Both the position numbers and the translations under genes were made by a program. The notes below the pieces were generated by a model. The model was not told the DNA's origin. It ran no database searches and saw nothing but the letters and a program-made list of their open reading frames with translations. Shown one piece after another: positions 1 through 6,081 of a stretch of 7,392 nt of DNA. Position 1 is the first letter of the stretch. Each line of letters begins with the position of its first letter. Origin of the DNA: Gammaproteobacteria bacterium (GTDB lineage Bacteria; Pseudomonadota; Gammaproteobacteria; Steroidobacterales; Steroidobacteraceae); NCBI GenBank assembly GCA_025350345.1, contig JANXYA010000187.1, positions 1 through 7,392 on the forward strand, written 5' to 3'.

Positions 1-760
1 CCCGCAGGGCGCGGCGCAACAGGTCGCCGAGTTGCACGATCATTGATTGCGCGACTTCCGGATCCCATGCCACCTGCCCCCTGATCGTGTGCAGCAAGTT
101 GAAGAAGGTATGGGGCGAGAGTTGCATCCGCAGCACGGCAAGGTGCGCGGCGCCGAGCGATCGCTCCAAAGCCTGCGCACGTAACTGGGAGTCCCGATAG
201 CGGCGGTAATACTCGAAGCCGACCACGAGTACCAGGCCGAAGACGTAGGTGACCATGAACATCGAGACCGACGCGATCCAGAGGAATGATTGGCTCGTCG
301 GGACTCTTTCGTTGATCGAGGAATTCAGAAGGTTGAACTCATGCCAGGAATACATTCCCACCAGCGGCAGTGCGACATTCATTGCGGGATTGCCGAGCGC
401 CGAGAAGAACAGCCCGCACAGCAGTTGCAGCGGAATCGAACGCCACAGAGGCTGCCATGCGATCTGCCGGGACAGCCACATGGCGCCCAGGAACGGCGGA
501 TAGAGAAGAAGATGCTGCACAAGGCGCGGATTCACGTCCGCAAACACGTTGGTGATGCCAATGGAGGCGAGGCTCGCCTTCATGCTCATGCCCCACATGA
601 TGTTGGTCACCGTGACATACGCCCAGAAGATGGTCAGCAGGAGGAACTCCGAGCGATATTTCTGGGCAAGGCCGACATTGCTCATCGCTGCAGGAGAATC
701 GTCCCGACTGGCAACCTGCGGGTCGCCAGAGGAGGGAAGAAGAGCGGTGATGTCACTCAT
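1..760 (-). CDS. LytS/YehU-type sensor histidine kinase, partial (C-terminus beyond window)
   Basis: This is a membrane sensor kinase that would phosphorylate a LytTR response regulator; the obvious partner is encoded at 1541-2416 on the same strand. I translated it by hand because the frame runs off the left edge: 253 complete codons from ATG 760. Hydrophobic segments near residues 38-56, 82-97, 109-135 and 159-183 suggest about four membrane passes, followed by a basic linker (FEYYRRYRDSQLRAQALE). The His_kinase (PF06580-type) H-box reads LRMQLSPHTFFNLLHTI, with His217 as phosphoacceptor, then AQSMIVQLGDLLRRALR. Family members usually have PHFLFN, so PHTFFN is a mild divergence. The ATP-binding domain lies outside the window. 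No good Shine-Dalgarno sequence precedes ATG 760; an alternative ATG at 685 (MSNVGLAQKYRSE) starts closer to the first membrane segment. An in-frame stop at 865-863 bounds the N-terminus. Confidence 0.88.
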   Translation of the reverse strand, partial: MSDITALLPSSGDPQVASRDDSPAAMSNVGLAQKYRSEFLLLTIFWAYVTVTNIMWGMSMKASLASIGITNVFADVNPRLVQHLLLYPPFLGAMWLSRQIAWQPLWRSIPLQLLCGLFFSALGNPAMNVALPLVGMYSWHEFNLLNSSINERVPTSQSFLWIASVSMFMVTYVFGLVLVVGFEYYRRYRDSQLRAQALERSLGAAHLAVLRMQLSPHTFFNLLHTIRGQVAWDPEVAQSMIVQLGDLLRRALR

Positions 761-1167
761 CGTGGCGTCGCTGTGGAGCTGGAAATGCGCTGCACTGATG
801 CGTGCGCCGGGTGCCCATGGGCGTACTCTTCTTTGCCACCGCGGTGAAGCGACCCGTAGTGCTCATCGCCGACGACCCACGTGTCCTGCCCGGAGTGCTT
901 TACAGGGCGGCGCGATTCGCCTGCAGCCTTGCATCGCTTGAGAATGACGCCCACATCAACCATGGCAGGAACCTCGGTAGCACATCGAACACTTTACCCG
1001 ACCGTGCCGTCTTTGCATCCACCCGGAGGGCGAAGGCGGGAATGGAGCCCATCGCACGGGGACGACTCGGCGCCAACCAGGAGATGAGCCGCAACGCGCG
1101 GTCGCTTGAAGAGTCTGCACGTCGCCGAAACGCGCGCTGCCGCACCGCACAACGCTTCGCATCCTGA
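761..1167. other. ~400-bp stretch with no convincing gene
   Basis: Open frames exist on both strands here, but their translations are rich in Arg, Ser, Ala and Pro, show no domain-like pattern, and overlap each other. The only structure I see is a perfect 10-bp palindrome, CACCGCGGTG, at 837-846, about 80 bp upstream of the kinase start, and a loose direct repeat of AACGCGCG near 1093 and 1129. The gap is long for an operon, so the kinase may have its own promoter within it; I see no clear -35/-10 pair. Confidence 0.5.
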
Positions 1168-1455
1168 TCAGGGCTTACATGGAGGTGCACTGCCATCGGG
1201 GCAGGCGATGCTTCGTTGCCTCTGGAGTGCATCCTTCATCTCATCGGTGAGCGCCTGACGCGCATCGCGCTGCGCCTTGGTGAGGCAGACCCGCGTCTTC
1301 AATAGCGAACCGGTGACCGTCTCGATGTGGCATTGAACGTCGCCCGGCGATTGCGGCTGGGAAGCGGATCGGCTAGCGACGGGGTGCGATGCGCAGGCGC
1401 ACAGCGCCGTGGCCGCAATGACGAGCAGGAGCCGACCGGATCGCGAAGTTGGCAC
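1168..1455 (-). CDS. Small cysteine-rich putative lipoprotein
   Basis: This is a 95-residue protein of unknown function, probably anchored in an envelope membrane facing the periplasm. From GTG 1455 it begins MPTSRSGR, then a hydrophobic run LLLVIAATA and the lipobox-like LCAC, giving Cys21 as the likely lipidated residue. The mature part has four cysteines (42, 57, 85, 93), enough for two disulfides, a motif ETVTGSLLKTRVCLTKAQRD, and a charged helix-like stretch before a Cys-Pro-rich tail. Small proteins with a CxxxxxxTGS...RVCxTxxQRD pattern occur, from memory, as uncharacterised proteins in Xanthomonas relatives and alphaproteobacteria. I chose GTG because AAGG lies 7 nt upstream and the signal sequence starts there; the in-frame ATG at 1608 would overlap the regulator gene by 68 bp and put about 51 non-signal residues ahead of it. 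It starts 85 bp after the regulator stop, so co-transcription is likely. A signal-sensing accessory role to the kinase is speculation. Confidence 0.72.
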   Translation of the reverse strand: MPTSRSGRLLLVIAATALCACASHPVASRSASQPQSPGDVQCHIETVTGSLLKTRVCLTKAQRDARQALTDEMKDALQRQRSIACPDGSAPPCKP

Positions 1456-1540
1456 GATCCGACCTTGAGCTGCCCGCCCTGGGGCGCGTCCATGTGTTGA
1501 TGACCGGGTGTGCTGTATGTAGATGTCTGGCACGGTTCCA

Positions 1541-2416
1541 CTACGACTTGCGCACGCACATCTGCAGTTGATTGAGCTGCTGCCGGACCGACTCCCGATA
1601 TCGTTCACTGCTCGTCACGCTCACCCCACCGGCCAGCAACACAACGATATCGCCGCGCGGCGTTCGGCTCAGTTCCCTCACGTGGGCGAGATTGACCACG
1701 CGCGAGCGACTGATCTTCAGCATCGGCTGGGACCGCATGGTCGCCTCGGCATGCTGCAGCGTACTGCTCGCGGTGAATACATCGCAGCCAACCGTCATTT
1801 TCACGTAGTTCTTCTCCGATTCAATCATCTCGATGTGTCCGACATCGAGCACATGCATCCGGCCTCCCGAATCCGCGATGATCCTCGGCGGGGGCTGGCG
1901 CAGGATGCCCGTGCTGCGCTCCAATTTCTCCAGTACATCAGCCAGTGCCCATTGATGTTGCGCCAGGCTCTCCAGTTGATGGCGGTGGCGGACCCGCCCC
2001 AGTGCTTCCCGAAAGCGCGCGTTGTCGAAGGGCTTCAACAGGTAGTCGACCGCACCGACCTCGAAGACTTCCCGGGCAAATTGGTCATGGGCCGTAACAA
2101 ACACGATGTGCGGCGCGGTGGCCGGCGGCAGCGCCCTGGCAAGAGCAATGCCGGTCATGGGTATCATTTGCACGTCCAGAAACAGCAGGTCCGGCGAATG
2201 AGTGCGAATGGCCTCCAGGGCCGCCGCACCGTCCGCGTAGTCACCCACGACTTGTAGATCAGCTTCCCGCTCGCAGCACTCGCGCAAGGTGCGCCGCGCG
2301 CTGGCTTCATCATCCACGATGACTACGGTCAGCTCGGAGCGGCTCCCTGCCTCGCGCTCTGCGCCATTGCGCTCCCCAATGGGCGCTGGGCGATCCAGCG
2401 GCGACAAAGCTGCCAT
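1541..2416 (-). CDS. LytTR-family DNA-binding response regulator (REC-LytTR)
   Basis: This is a cytoplasmic two-component response regulator of 291 residues from ATG 2416. The receiver domain (about residues 30-142) has VVIVDDE (acidic pair Asp35/Asp36), LLFLDVQM with phosphoacceptor Asp81, FVTAHD (Thr108) and the LLKPF lysine (Lys128). A linker (about 143-175) leads to a LytTR DNA-binding domain (about 176-285) with IEMIESEKNYVKM, the basic LKISRSRVVNLAHVREL and a final GVSVTSSERYRESV. Downstream of Asp81 the usual MPxMxG reads MIPMTG. A longer start at ATG 2476 would add 20 residues without recognisable content; I prefer 2416 because 2476 lies inside an AT-rich palindrome and a -35-like box, but neither start has a clear ribosome site. 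It is divergent from the receptor gene and heads the lipoprotein/kinase group, a layout that fits control of the receptor and of itself. Confidence 0.92.
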   Translation of the reverse strand: MAALSPLDRPAPIGERNGAEREAGSRSELTVVIVDDEASARRTLRECCEREADLQVVGDYADGAAALEAIRTHSPDLLFLDVQMIPMTGIALARALPPATAPHIVFVTAHDQFAREVFEVGAVDYLLKPFDNARFREALGRVRHRHQLESLAQHQWALADVLEKLERSTGILRQPPPRIIADSGGRMHVLDVGHIEMIESEKNYVKMTVGCDVFTASSTLQHAEATMRSQPMLKISRSRVVNLAHVRELSRTPRGDIVVLLAGGVSVTSSERYRESVRQQLNQLQMCVRKS

Positions 2417-2441
2417 CCCGTCACTCGTCAATGTGGTGTTG

Positions 2442-2470
2442 GCGATACACACAAATGACTCTAATCGCAA
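2442..2470 (-). promoter_or_regulatory. Candidate sigma70 promoter for the response regulator group
   Basis: On the minus strand TTGCGA (2470-2465) is separated by exactly 17 bp from TATCGC (2447-2442). Matches to consensus are 4/6 and 3/6, so this is weak, but the implied start of transcription near 2435 would fit translation from ATG 2416 and would exclude ATG 2476. Confidence 0.25.
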
Positions 2471-2482
2471 ATTCATTGAATT
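2470..2482. promoter_or_regulatory. AT-rich 13-bp palindrome, possible operator
   Basis: AATTCA-T-TGAATT is a perfect inverted repeat with a single central base, AT-rich in a GC-rich intergenic region. It abuts and slightly overlaps the -35-like box of the regulator promoter. It looks like a site for a dimeric repressor, not for the direct-repeat-binding LytTR domain. Confidence 0.3.
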
Positions 2483-2500
2483 GGATCACGCGACCGTGAG

Positions 2501-2538
2501 AGTGGGGACGAATACGACGGTGGCGGGGACGAGTGCGA
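2501..2538. promoter_or_regulatory. Direct repeat with 21-bp period, candidate LytTR-regulator binding site
   Basis: AGTGGGGACGAATACGA (2501-2517) recurs as GGCGGGGACGAGTGCGA (2522-2538), 13 of 17 identical with every difference a transition; GGGGACGA is exact. Start-to-start distance is 21 bp, two turns of B-DNA. LytTR regulators are known to bind two ~9-bp direct repeats on that spacing. On the minus strand the units contain ATTCGTCCCC and ACTCGTCCCC, partly resembling the AlgR-type CCGTTCGTC box as I remember it. The site lies between the two divergent promoters, about 65-100 bp upstream of the receptor -35 box. Confidence 0.45.
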
Positions 2539-2555
2539 GTTTCAGCGATTCGCAA

Positions 2556-2568
2556 CGATCCTGGATCG
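2556..2568. promoter_or_regulatory. 13-bp palindrome, possible operator
   Basis: CGATCC-T-GGATCG is a perfect inverted repeat with a one-base centre, lying about 37 bp upstream of the candidate receptor -35 box. A shorter GCGAtTCGC palindrome sits just before it (2545-2553). Either may bind a second regulator; chance occurrence is possible. Confidence 0.22.
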
Positions 2569-2604
2569 GTGTTCCATAGCAGCATGATTCGTGGCTCGTG
2601 GTTT

Positions 2605-2633
2605 TTGAGCGATTGGTTGGCGCGAAAGATAGT
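2605..2633 (+). promoter_or_regulatory. Candidate sigma70 promoter for the TonB-dependent receptor group
   Basis: TTGAGC (2605-2610) and GATAGT (2628-2633) are separated by exactly 17 bp, each matching 4/6 of the consensus. This is the best pair I see upstream of the receptor gene. It implies a transcript start near 2640 and a leader of about 165 nt containing the CGCGCC repeat and the hairpin described below. Confidence 0.38.
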
Positions 2634-2668
2634 CCGTGATGCTCCGGTCTTTCTGACTGGAGTTCCTT

Positions 2669-2692
2669 CGCGCCCGCGCCCGCGCCCGCGCC
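2669..2692 (+). repeat. Tandem hexanucleotide repeat (CGCGCC)x4
   Basis: Four exact head-to-tail copies of CGCGCC lie in the presumed leader of the receptor gene. The tract then degenerates into CGACGCC. It lies outside any coding region I accept, so copy-number change would alter leader length and folding without shifting a reading frame. Confidence 0.85.
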
Positions 2693-2733
2693 GACGCCCA
2701 GCGCAGCCAACGAGTCTCAGAGCGCGCGGACGT

Positions 2734-2757
2734 GTTGGTGACTACCGAGTCACCAGC
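2734..2757 (+). promoter_or_regulatory. Inverted repeat / leader hairpin upstream of receptor gene
   Basis: TGGTGACT (2736-2743), loop ACCG, AGTCACCA (2748-2755) form a perfect 8-bp inverted repeat; in RNA it extends to 10 pairs with a U-G wobble and a closing G-C. There is no U-tract after it, so it is not a standard terminator. It ends about 48 nt before the receptor ATG and could be an operator or an mRNA leader element. Confidence 0.5.
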
Positions 2758-2792
2758 CGTTCAATGACCTTCAAAGCAACAAGATCTCAAAT

Positions 2793-2801
2793 GGGGAGAG
2801 G
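2793..2801 (+). promoter_or_regulatory. Ribosome binding site of the TonB-dependent receptor
   Basis: GGGGAGAGG precedes ATG 2805, with GGAG 6 nt from the start codon; this is the strongest Shine-Dalgarno in the window and fixes the start. In RNA, GAUCU (2783-2787) could pair with GGAUC (2800-2804), partly covering it. Confidence 0.75.
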
Positions 2802-2804
2802 ATC

Positions 2805-5800
2805 ATGAGTCGAATCCAGGTATTCGTTCGCGTGCTGCTGGCCGCACTAGTCGTGGCGGGGTACGGCGCTCGGGCGATGGCGGCCGACACCACCGCGCCG
2901 GCGCCGTCTGCAGCGCAGCCGCAGCAATTGGAAGAGGTGGTGATCACCGGGTCACGCATTCCCGTGCCGGCGAACATCACCTCCACGAGCCCGACCACGG
3001 TCGTCACCCATCAGGATATTCAGCTGCAGGGGCAAACCGACATCACGGATGTGATCAACTCGTTGCCGCAGAACATCATCGGAACGAACGCCGATTTCGG
3101 GAATACCTCGAGCCCGCTCACATCAACCGGTGGCTTCTCGACCGTGGATCTACGCGGCCTTGGGCCCCAGCGCACACTGGTGCTGGTCAATGGCCGGCGC
3201 CTCGGCGCCGGCGATCCGAGTACGACGAATCAGAACGTTGCTCCGGACATCGACCAGATTCCAGCACCCCTGCTGGAGCGGGTTGACGTGGTCACCGGCG
3301 GGGCGTCGGCCACGTACGGCTCCGACGCGATCGCCGGGGTGGTCAATTTCGTCTTGAAGAGGGACTTTCAGGGAGTCCAGATCGATGGCCAGTATGGCTT
3401 CAGTGAACACAACCAGCACAGCAGCTACGTGCAGGGGCTGTTGGGCGCCAATGATCCCAACACCGGCTTTACGGCGGTGCCCGTGCCGACTGGCAGTATC
3501 CGCGATGGGTACAAGCACGATCTGTCCATCGTCATGGGTACGAGCCTCGCCGACGGTGCAGGGAACCTGACAGGGTACTTCGTCTATCACGATCAGCAGC
3601 CTGTCACCGCGGCAGCGCGCGATTTCTCGGATTGCCAGCTGGTTTCCAACGGCGATATCGCCTCTCCGACCTATACTGGGCTTGAGTGCCTTGGCAGCTC
3701 GAACTCCAATCGCTTTACGCCCAGAACGCCTGGCGCGCCCGGTGACGGTACCCGCTATACCGTGGTGGGCACGCAGTTCCTGCCCTGGCCGCAGGTGGGA
3801 TCAAATCCCCCGGCAGTCTTCGATTTCAATCAATTCGAATACCTGCAGCGCCAGGACCAGCGCTACCAGGCCGGCTTCCTCGGGCACGTTGACCTGAGTG
3901 ATCACGTCAAGCCGTACCTGGAGTTCGGCTGGATGGATGACCGGACACAAGCGGTGGTCGCACCATCCGGCCTGTTCGTCGCGGGCAATCCTGTCACGCC
4001 CGACAACAACGAGCTGATCAATTGCAGCAATCCGCTGCTGAGTGCCCAGGAACAGGCGCTGATCTGCACGCCCGCCCAGATCGCCGGCGACACCGCCGCC
4101 CCGGGTTCAGCGGGCAATAGTGCGGATGTGCAGATCGGTCGTCGCAACATCGAGGGTGGCGGGCGCACGTCGATTTATGAGCATCAGAATTTCCGTTTCG
4201 TGGCTGGCACGACGGGCGAGGTCATGAATGGGTGGACGTACGATCTGTACGGATCGTACTACTACACGATGACGTTCCAGGCGAACGACAACTACCTCGA
4301 CTACGCCAAGGTCGGCAATGCTCTCCAGGTGACCACGGGTCCGACGGGCGCACCTGTGTGCATCAGCGGTGGTGCGTCGTGCGTGCCGTGGAACATCTTC
4401 CAGACAGGCGGTGTGACGGCCGCGCAACTGAACTATCTGCAGACGCCGGGAACGGCCACCGGCAACAACACCGAGACCATCGAGCACGTCGATTTCACCG
4501 GGGATCTGGGCGCCTACGGCCTGAAGTTTCCTTCGGCGAATGATGGCCTGGCCGTCAACTTTGGTGTTGAGCACCGCATGGACTCAGTGACCTTCAAGCC
4601 TGACGGCGGAGAGTTGTCCGGCAACCTAGCCGGCTTTTCCGGCGCCACGGTACCGATCGATGCCAGCTACAGCATCAAAGAAGGGTTTTTGGAGTTGCGG
4701 GCGCCGATTCTTCACAATGCGCCCGGTGCCTACGACCTGACGATGGATACCGGCTACCGCTATTCCAACTACGACACCACGGGCACGACCAACACCTACA
4801 AGTTTGAGGTGCAGTACGCGCCGATCCAGGATGCGCGCCTGCGTTTCTCCTTTGACCGCGCCGTTCGTGCCCCGAATCTGATCGAGTTGTTCCTGGCGCC
4901 CTCCTACGGGCAGGAGGCGGTGTTCGGTGTCGATCCGTGTGCGGGTGTCCCGACGGCATCGCTGGTGGACTGCGAACATACGGGCGTCACCGCAGCGCAA
5001 TACGGGGACGGGGTGCACGCCAACAACATCACGCAGTGCGTGTCGGGCCAGTGCGGCCAGGTGATCGTGGGCAACACCCAGCTGACGCCCGAGGTCGCCA
5101 AGACCTGGTCGCTGGGGCTGACGCTCACGCCAGTTGCCTTGCCGGCATTCACCGGGAGCATTGACTACTATCACATCGAACTCGATAACCAGGTGGGCAA
5201 TTACCCGTTCTCGGTCATCTTCAACGGCTGTCTGCTCAACGACAATCCGATCTACTGCAGTCAGATTGTCCGCACCGCACAAGGTTCGCTGACCGGAGCT
5301 ACCGTTGCCGGGGGTGGATACATCCTGCAGAAGGACTTCAACCTCGGCGTCTCGATCGTCTCGGGCATCGACCTGCAAATGAACTATCGGCATGCCATGG
5401 CGAGCGGTTGGGGATCGCTCAGTGCGGCGCTGACCGGCACGTACCTGCAGCACCTGACGACGACACCCTTTCCGGGATCGGGGAGCTACGATTGCGCCGG
5501 TCTATTCGGCAGCAGCTGCAATAACGGCTCCGTGAATCCGCACTGGCGGCACAATCTGCGCGTGAGCTGGGACACCCCCTGGAAGGTTCTCCTGTCCGGG
5601 CAGTGGCGATTCATCGGCCCCACCAACTTCGACAACAACTCAGCCAATCCCCTGCTGCAGGGCGTGGAGAGCGTGTCGAACGGGACCAACGAAAGCGCGC
5701 CGTACTTTGACGCCTATAACGCAAAAATCCCCGGCTACAGCTACTTCGATCTGACCGCGGTGTGGAAGGCGCCGCACCACCTCGAGCTACGGGCCGGCAT

Positions 5801-5936
5801 CACCAATCTGTTCGACAAGGACCCACCGCTCGTGCCTTCCGCGGACATATCGGGGAACAGCGGTGCGGCCAACTCCTATCCGACCTATGACTACCTGGGC
5901 CGGCAGCTGTTCATTGCGTTCACGGCAAAATTCTAG
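2805..5936 (+). CDS. TonB-dependent outer-membrane receptor
   Basis: This is a 1043-residue ligand-gated outer-membrane transporter driven by TonB-ExbB-ExbD. Residues 1-26 are a signal peptide (MSRIQVFVRV, hydrophobic LLAALVVAGY, cleavage after ARAMA). An Ala/Pro/Gln-rich stretch leads to the TonB box LEEVVIT (42-48). The plug domain spans about 50-187, with VDLRGLGPQRTLVLVNGRRL and RVDVVTGGASATYGSDAIAG. The rest is the beta barrel, with the family motifs RRNIEGGGR, RAVRAPNLIELF, LTPEVAKTWSLGL and NLFDKDPP. It ends GRQLFIAFTAKF, a normal C-terminal phenylalanine signal for BAM insertion. All 14 cysteines lie in the barrel as seven closely spaced pairs, likely extracellular loop disulfides. 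Length is near the upper end for the family. The ligand cannot be told from sequence; this subgroup is usually annotated generically and need not be a siderophore receptor. It is the first gene of the rightward group. Confidence 0.96.
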   Translation: MSRIQVFVRVLLAALVVAGYGARAMAADTTAPAPSAAQPQQLEEVVITGSRIPVPANITSTSPTTVVTHQDIQLQGQTDITDVINSLPQNIIGTNADFGNTSSPLTSTGGFSTVDLRGLGPQRTLVLVNGRRLGAGDPSTTNQNVAPDIDQIPAPLLERVDVVTGGASATYGSDAIAGVVNFVLKRDFQGVQIDGQYGFSEHNQHSSYVQGLLGANDPNTGFTAVPVPTGSIRDGYKHDLSIVMGTSLADGAGNLTGYFVYHDQQPVTAAARDFSDCQLVSNGDIASPTYTGLECLGSSNSNRFTPRTPGAPGDGTRYTVVGTQFLPWPQVGSNPPAVFDFNQFEYLQRQDQRYQAGFLGHVDLSDHVKPYLEFGWMDDRTQAVVAPSGLFVAGNPVTPDNNELINCSNPLLSAQEQALICTPAQIAGDTAAPGSAGNSADVQIGRRNIEGGGRTSIYEHQNFRFVAGTTGEVMNGWTYDLYGSYYYTMTFQANDNYLDYAKVGNALQVTTGPTGAPVCISGGASCVPWNIFQTGGVTAAQLNYLQTPGTATGNNTETIEHVDFTGDLGAYGLKFPSANDGLAVNFGVEHRMDSVTFKPDGGELSGNLAGFSGATVPIDASYSIKEGFLELRAPILHNAPGAYDLTMDTGYRYSNYDTTGTTNTYKFEVQYAPIQDARLRFSFDRAVRAPNLIELFLAPSYGQEAVFGVDPCAGVPTASLVDCEHTGVTAAQYGDGVHANNITQCVSGQCGQVIVGNTQLTPEVAKTWSLGLTLTPVALPAFTGSIDYYHIELDNQVGNYPFSVIFNGCLLNDNPIYCSQIVRTAQGSLTGATVAGGGYILQKDFNLGVSIVSGIDLQMNYRHAMASGWGSLSAALTGTYLQHLTTTPFPGSGSYDCAGLFGSSCNNGSVNPHWRHNLRVSWDTPWKVLLSGQWRFIGPTNFDNNSANPLLQGVESVSNGTNESAPYFDAYNAKIPGYSYFDLTAVWKAPHHLELRAGITNLFDKDPPLVPSADISGNSGAANSYPTYDYLGRQLFIAFTAKF

Positions 5937-5940
5937 CGGG

Positions 5941-5990
5941 CGACGGGAGCCGTCGGGTGATCGCAGGTCCCAGGACGCGCTCACCCGACG
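5941..5990 (+). terminator. Strong inverted repeat after the receptor stop (terminator-like or processing hairpin)
   Basis: CGTCGGGTGA (5951-5960) and TCACCCGACG (5981-5990) are a perfect 10-bp inverted repeat; after one mismatch, three more pairs (CGC/GCG) close an inner 12-nt loop. A competing hairpin, CGACGG-GAG-CCGTCG (5941-5955), uses part of the same left arm. No T-tract follows, so classical intrinsic termination is doubtful. It begins 4 nt after the receptor stop and could reduce, but not abolish, read-through into the protease gene, or protect the receptor mRNA from 3' decay. Confidence 0.45.
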
Positions 5991-6055
5991 TCCAGGAAGG
6001 CACGGCGTCGCGGCGTGGCTGGCGGGGCACGGTAGGGCTGGAGGCCGCGCCCGCC

Positions 6056-6079
6056 ATGAGTCCCTGGGCCGTCTGATAG
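6056..6079 (+). other. Six-codon mini-ORF with tandem stops before the protease start
   Basis: ATG 6056 encodes MSPWAV and then TGA TAG, ending 2 nt before ATG 6082. A GGAGG sits at 6040-6044, 11 nt ahead of ATG 6056, while ATG 6082 has no ribosome site of its own. The mini-ORF may couple translation by reinitiation, or it may be a broken true N-terminus: one additional C in the CCC at 6062-6064 would give MSPLGRLIAMGAIAVSMA, a standard signal peptide. Confidence 0.35.
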
Positions 6080-6081
6080 CC

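Noticed and set aside
290..847. A 185-codon plus-strand open frame across the kinase region
   Set aside because: The opposite strand encodes membrane segments and an H-box; this frame is Arg/His-rich noise.
802..1167. A 121-codon plus-strand frame ending just before the lipoprotein gene
   Set aside because: After a short hydrophobic-looking start it becomes Arg/Ala/Ser-rich without motifs; no ribosome site seen.
900..1232. A 110-codon minus-strand frame in the gap overlapping the lipoprotein end
   Set aside because: There is no ribosome site, it overlaps a better gene, and the composition is unstructured and Arg/Ser/Ala-rich.
1456..1608. The longer lipoprotein start at ATG 1608
   Set aside because: It would overlap the regulator gene and place about 51 low-complexity residues before the signal sequence; GTG 1455 has AAGG at proper spacing.
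1523..2257. A 244-codon plus-strand open frame antisense to the response regulator
   Set aside because: The minus-strand reading gives an unmistakable REC-LytTR protein; the plus frame is a GC-rich shadow with His/Arg/Gln-rich content.
2585..2601. Tandem TCGTGGC/TCGTGGT near 2589 as another regulator site
   Set aside because: The 7-bp spacing does not fit LytTR geometry and the units are short enough to be chance.
4626..5453. A 275-codon minus-strand open frame inside the receptor gene
   Set aside because: It is Arg/Val/Gly/His-rich without motifs and lies fully antisense to the well-supported receptor barrel.
5863..6081. N-terminal extension of the protease frame back to 5863
   Set aside because: It overlaps the receptor end by 74 bp, is Arg-rich, passes through the inverted repeat, and would put a hydrophobic export segment in mid-protein.
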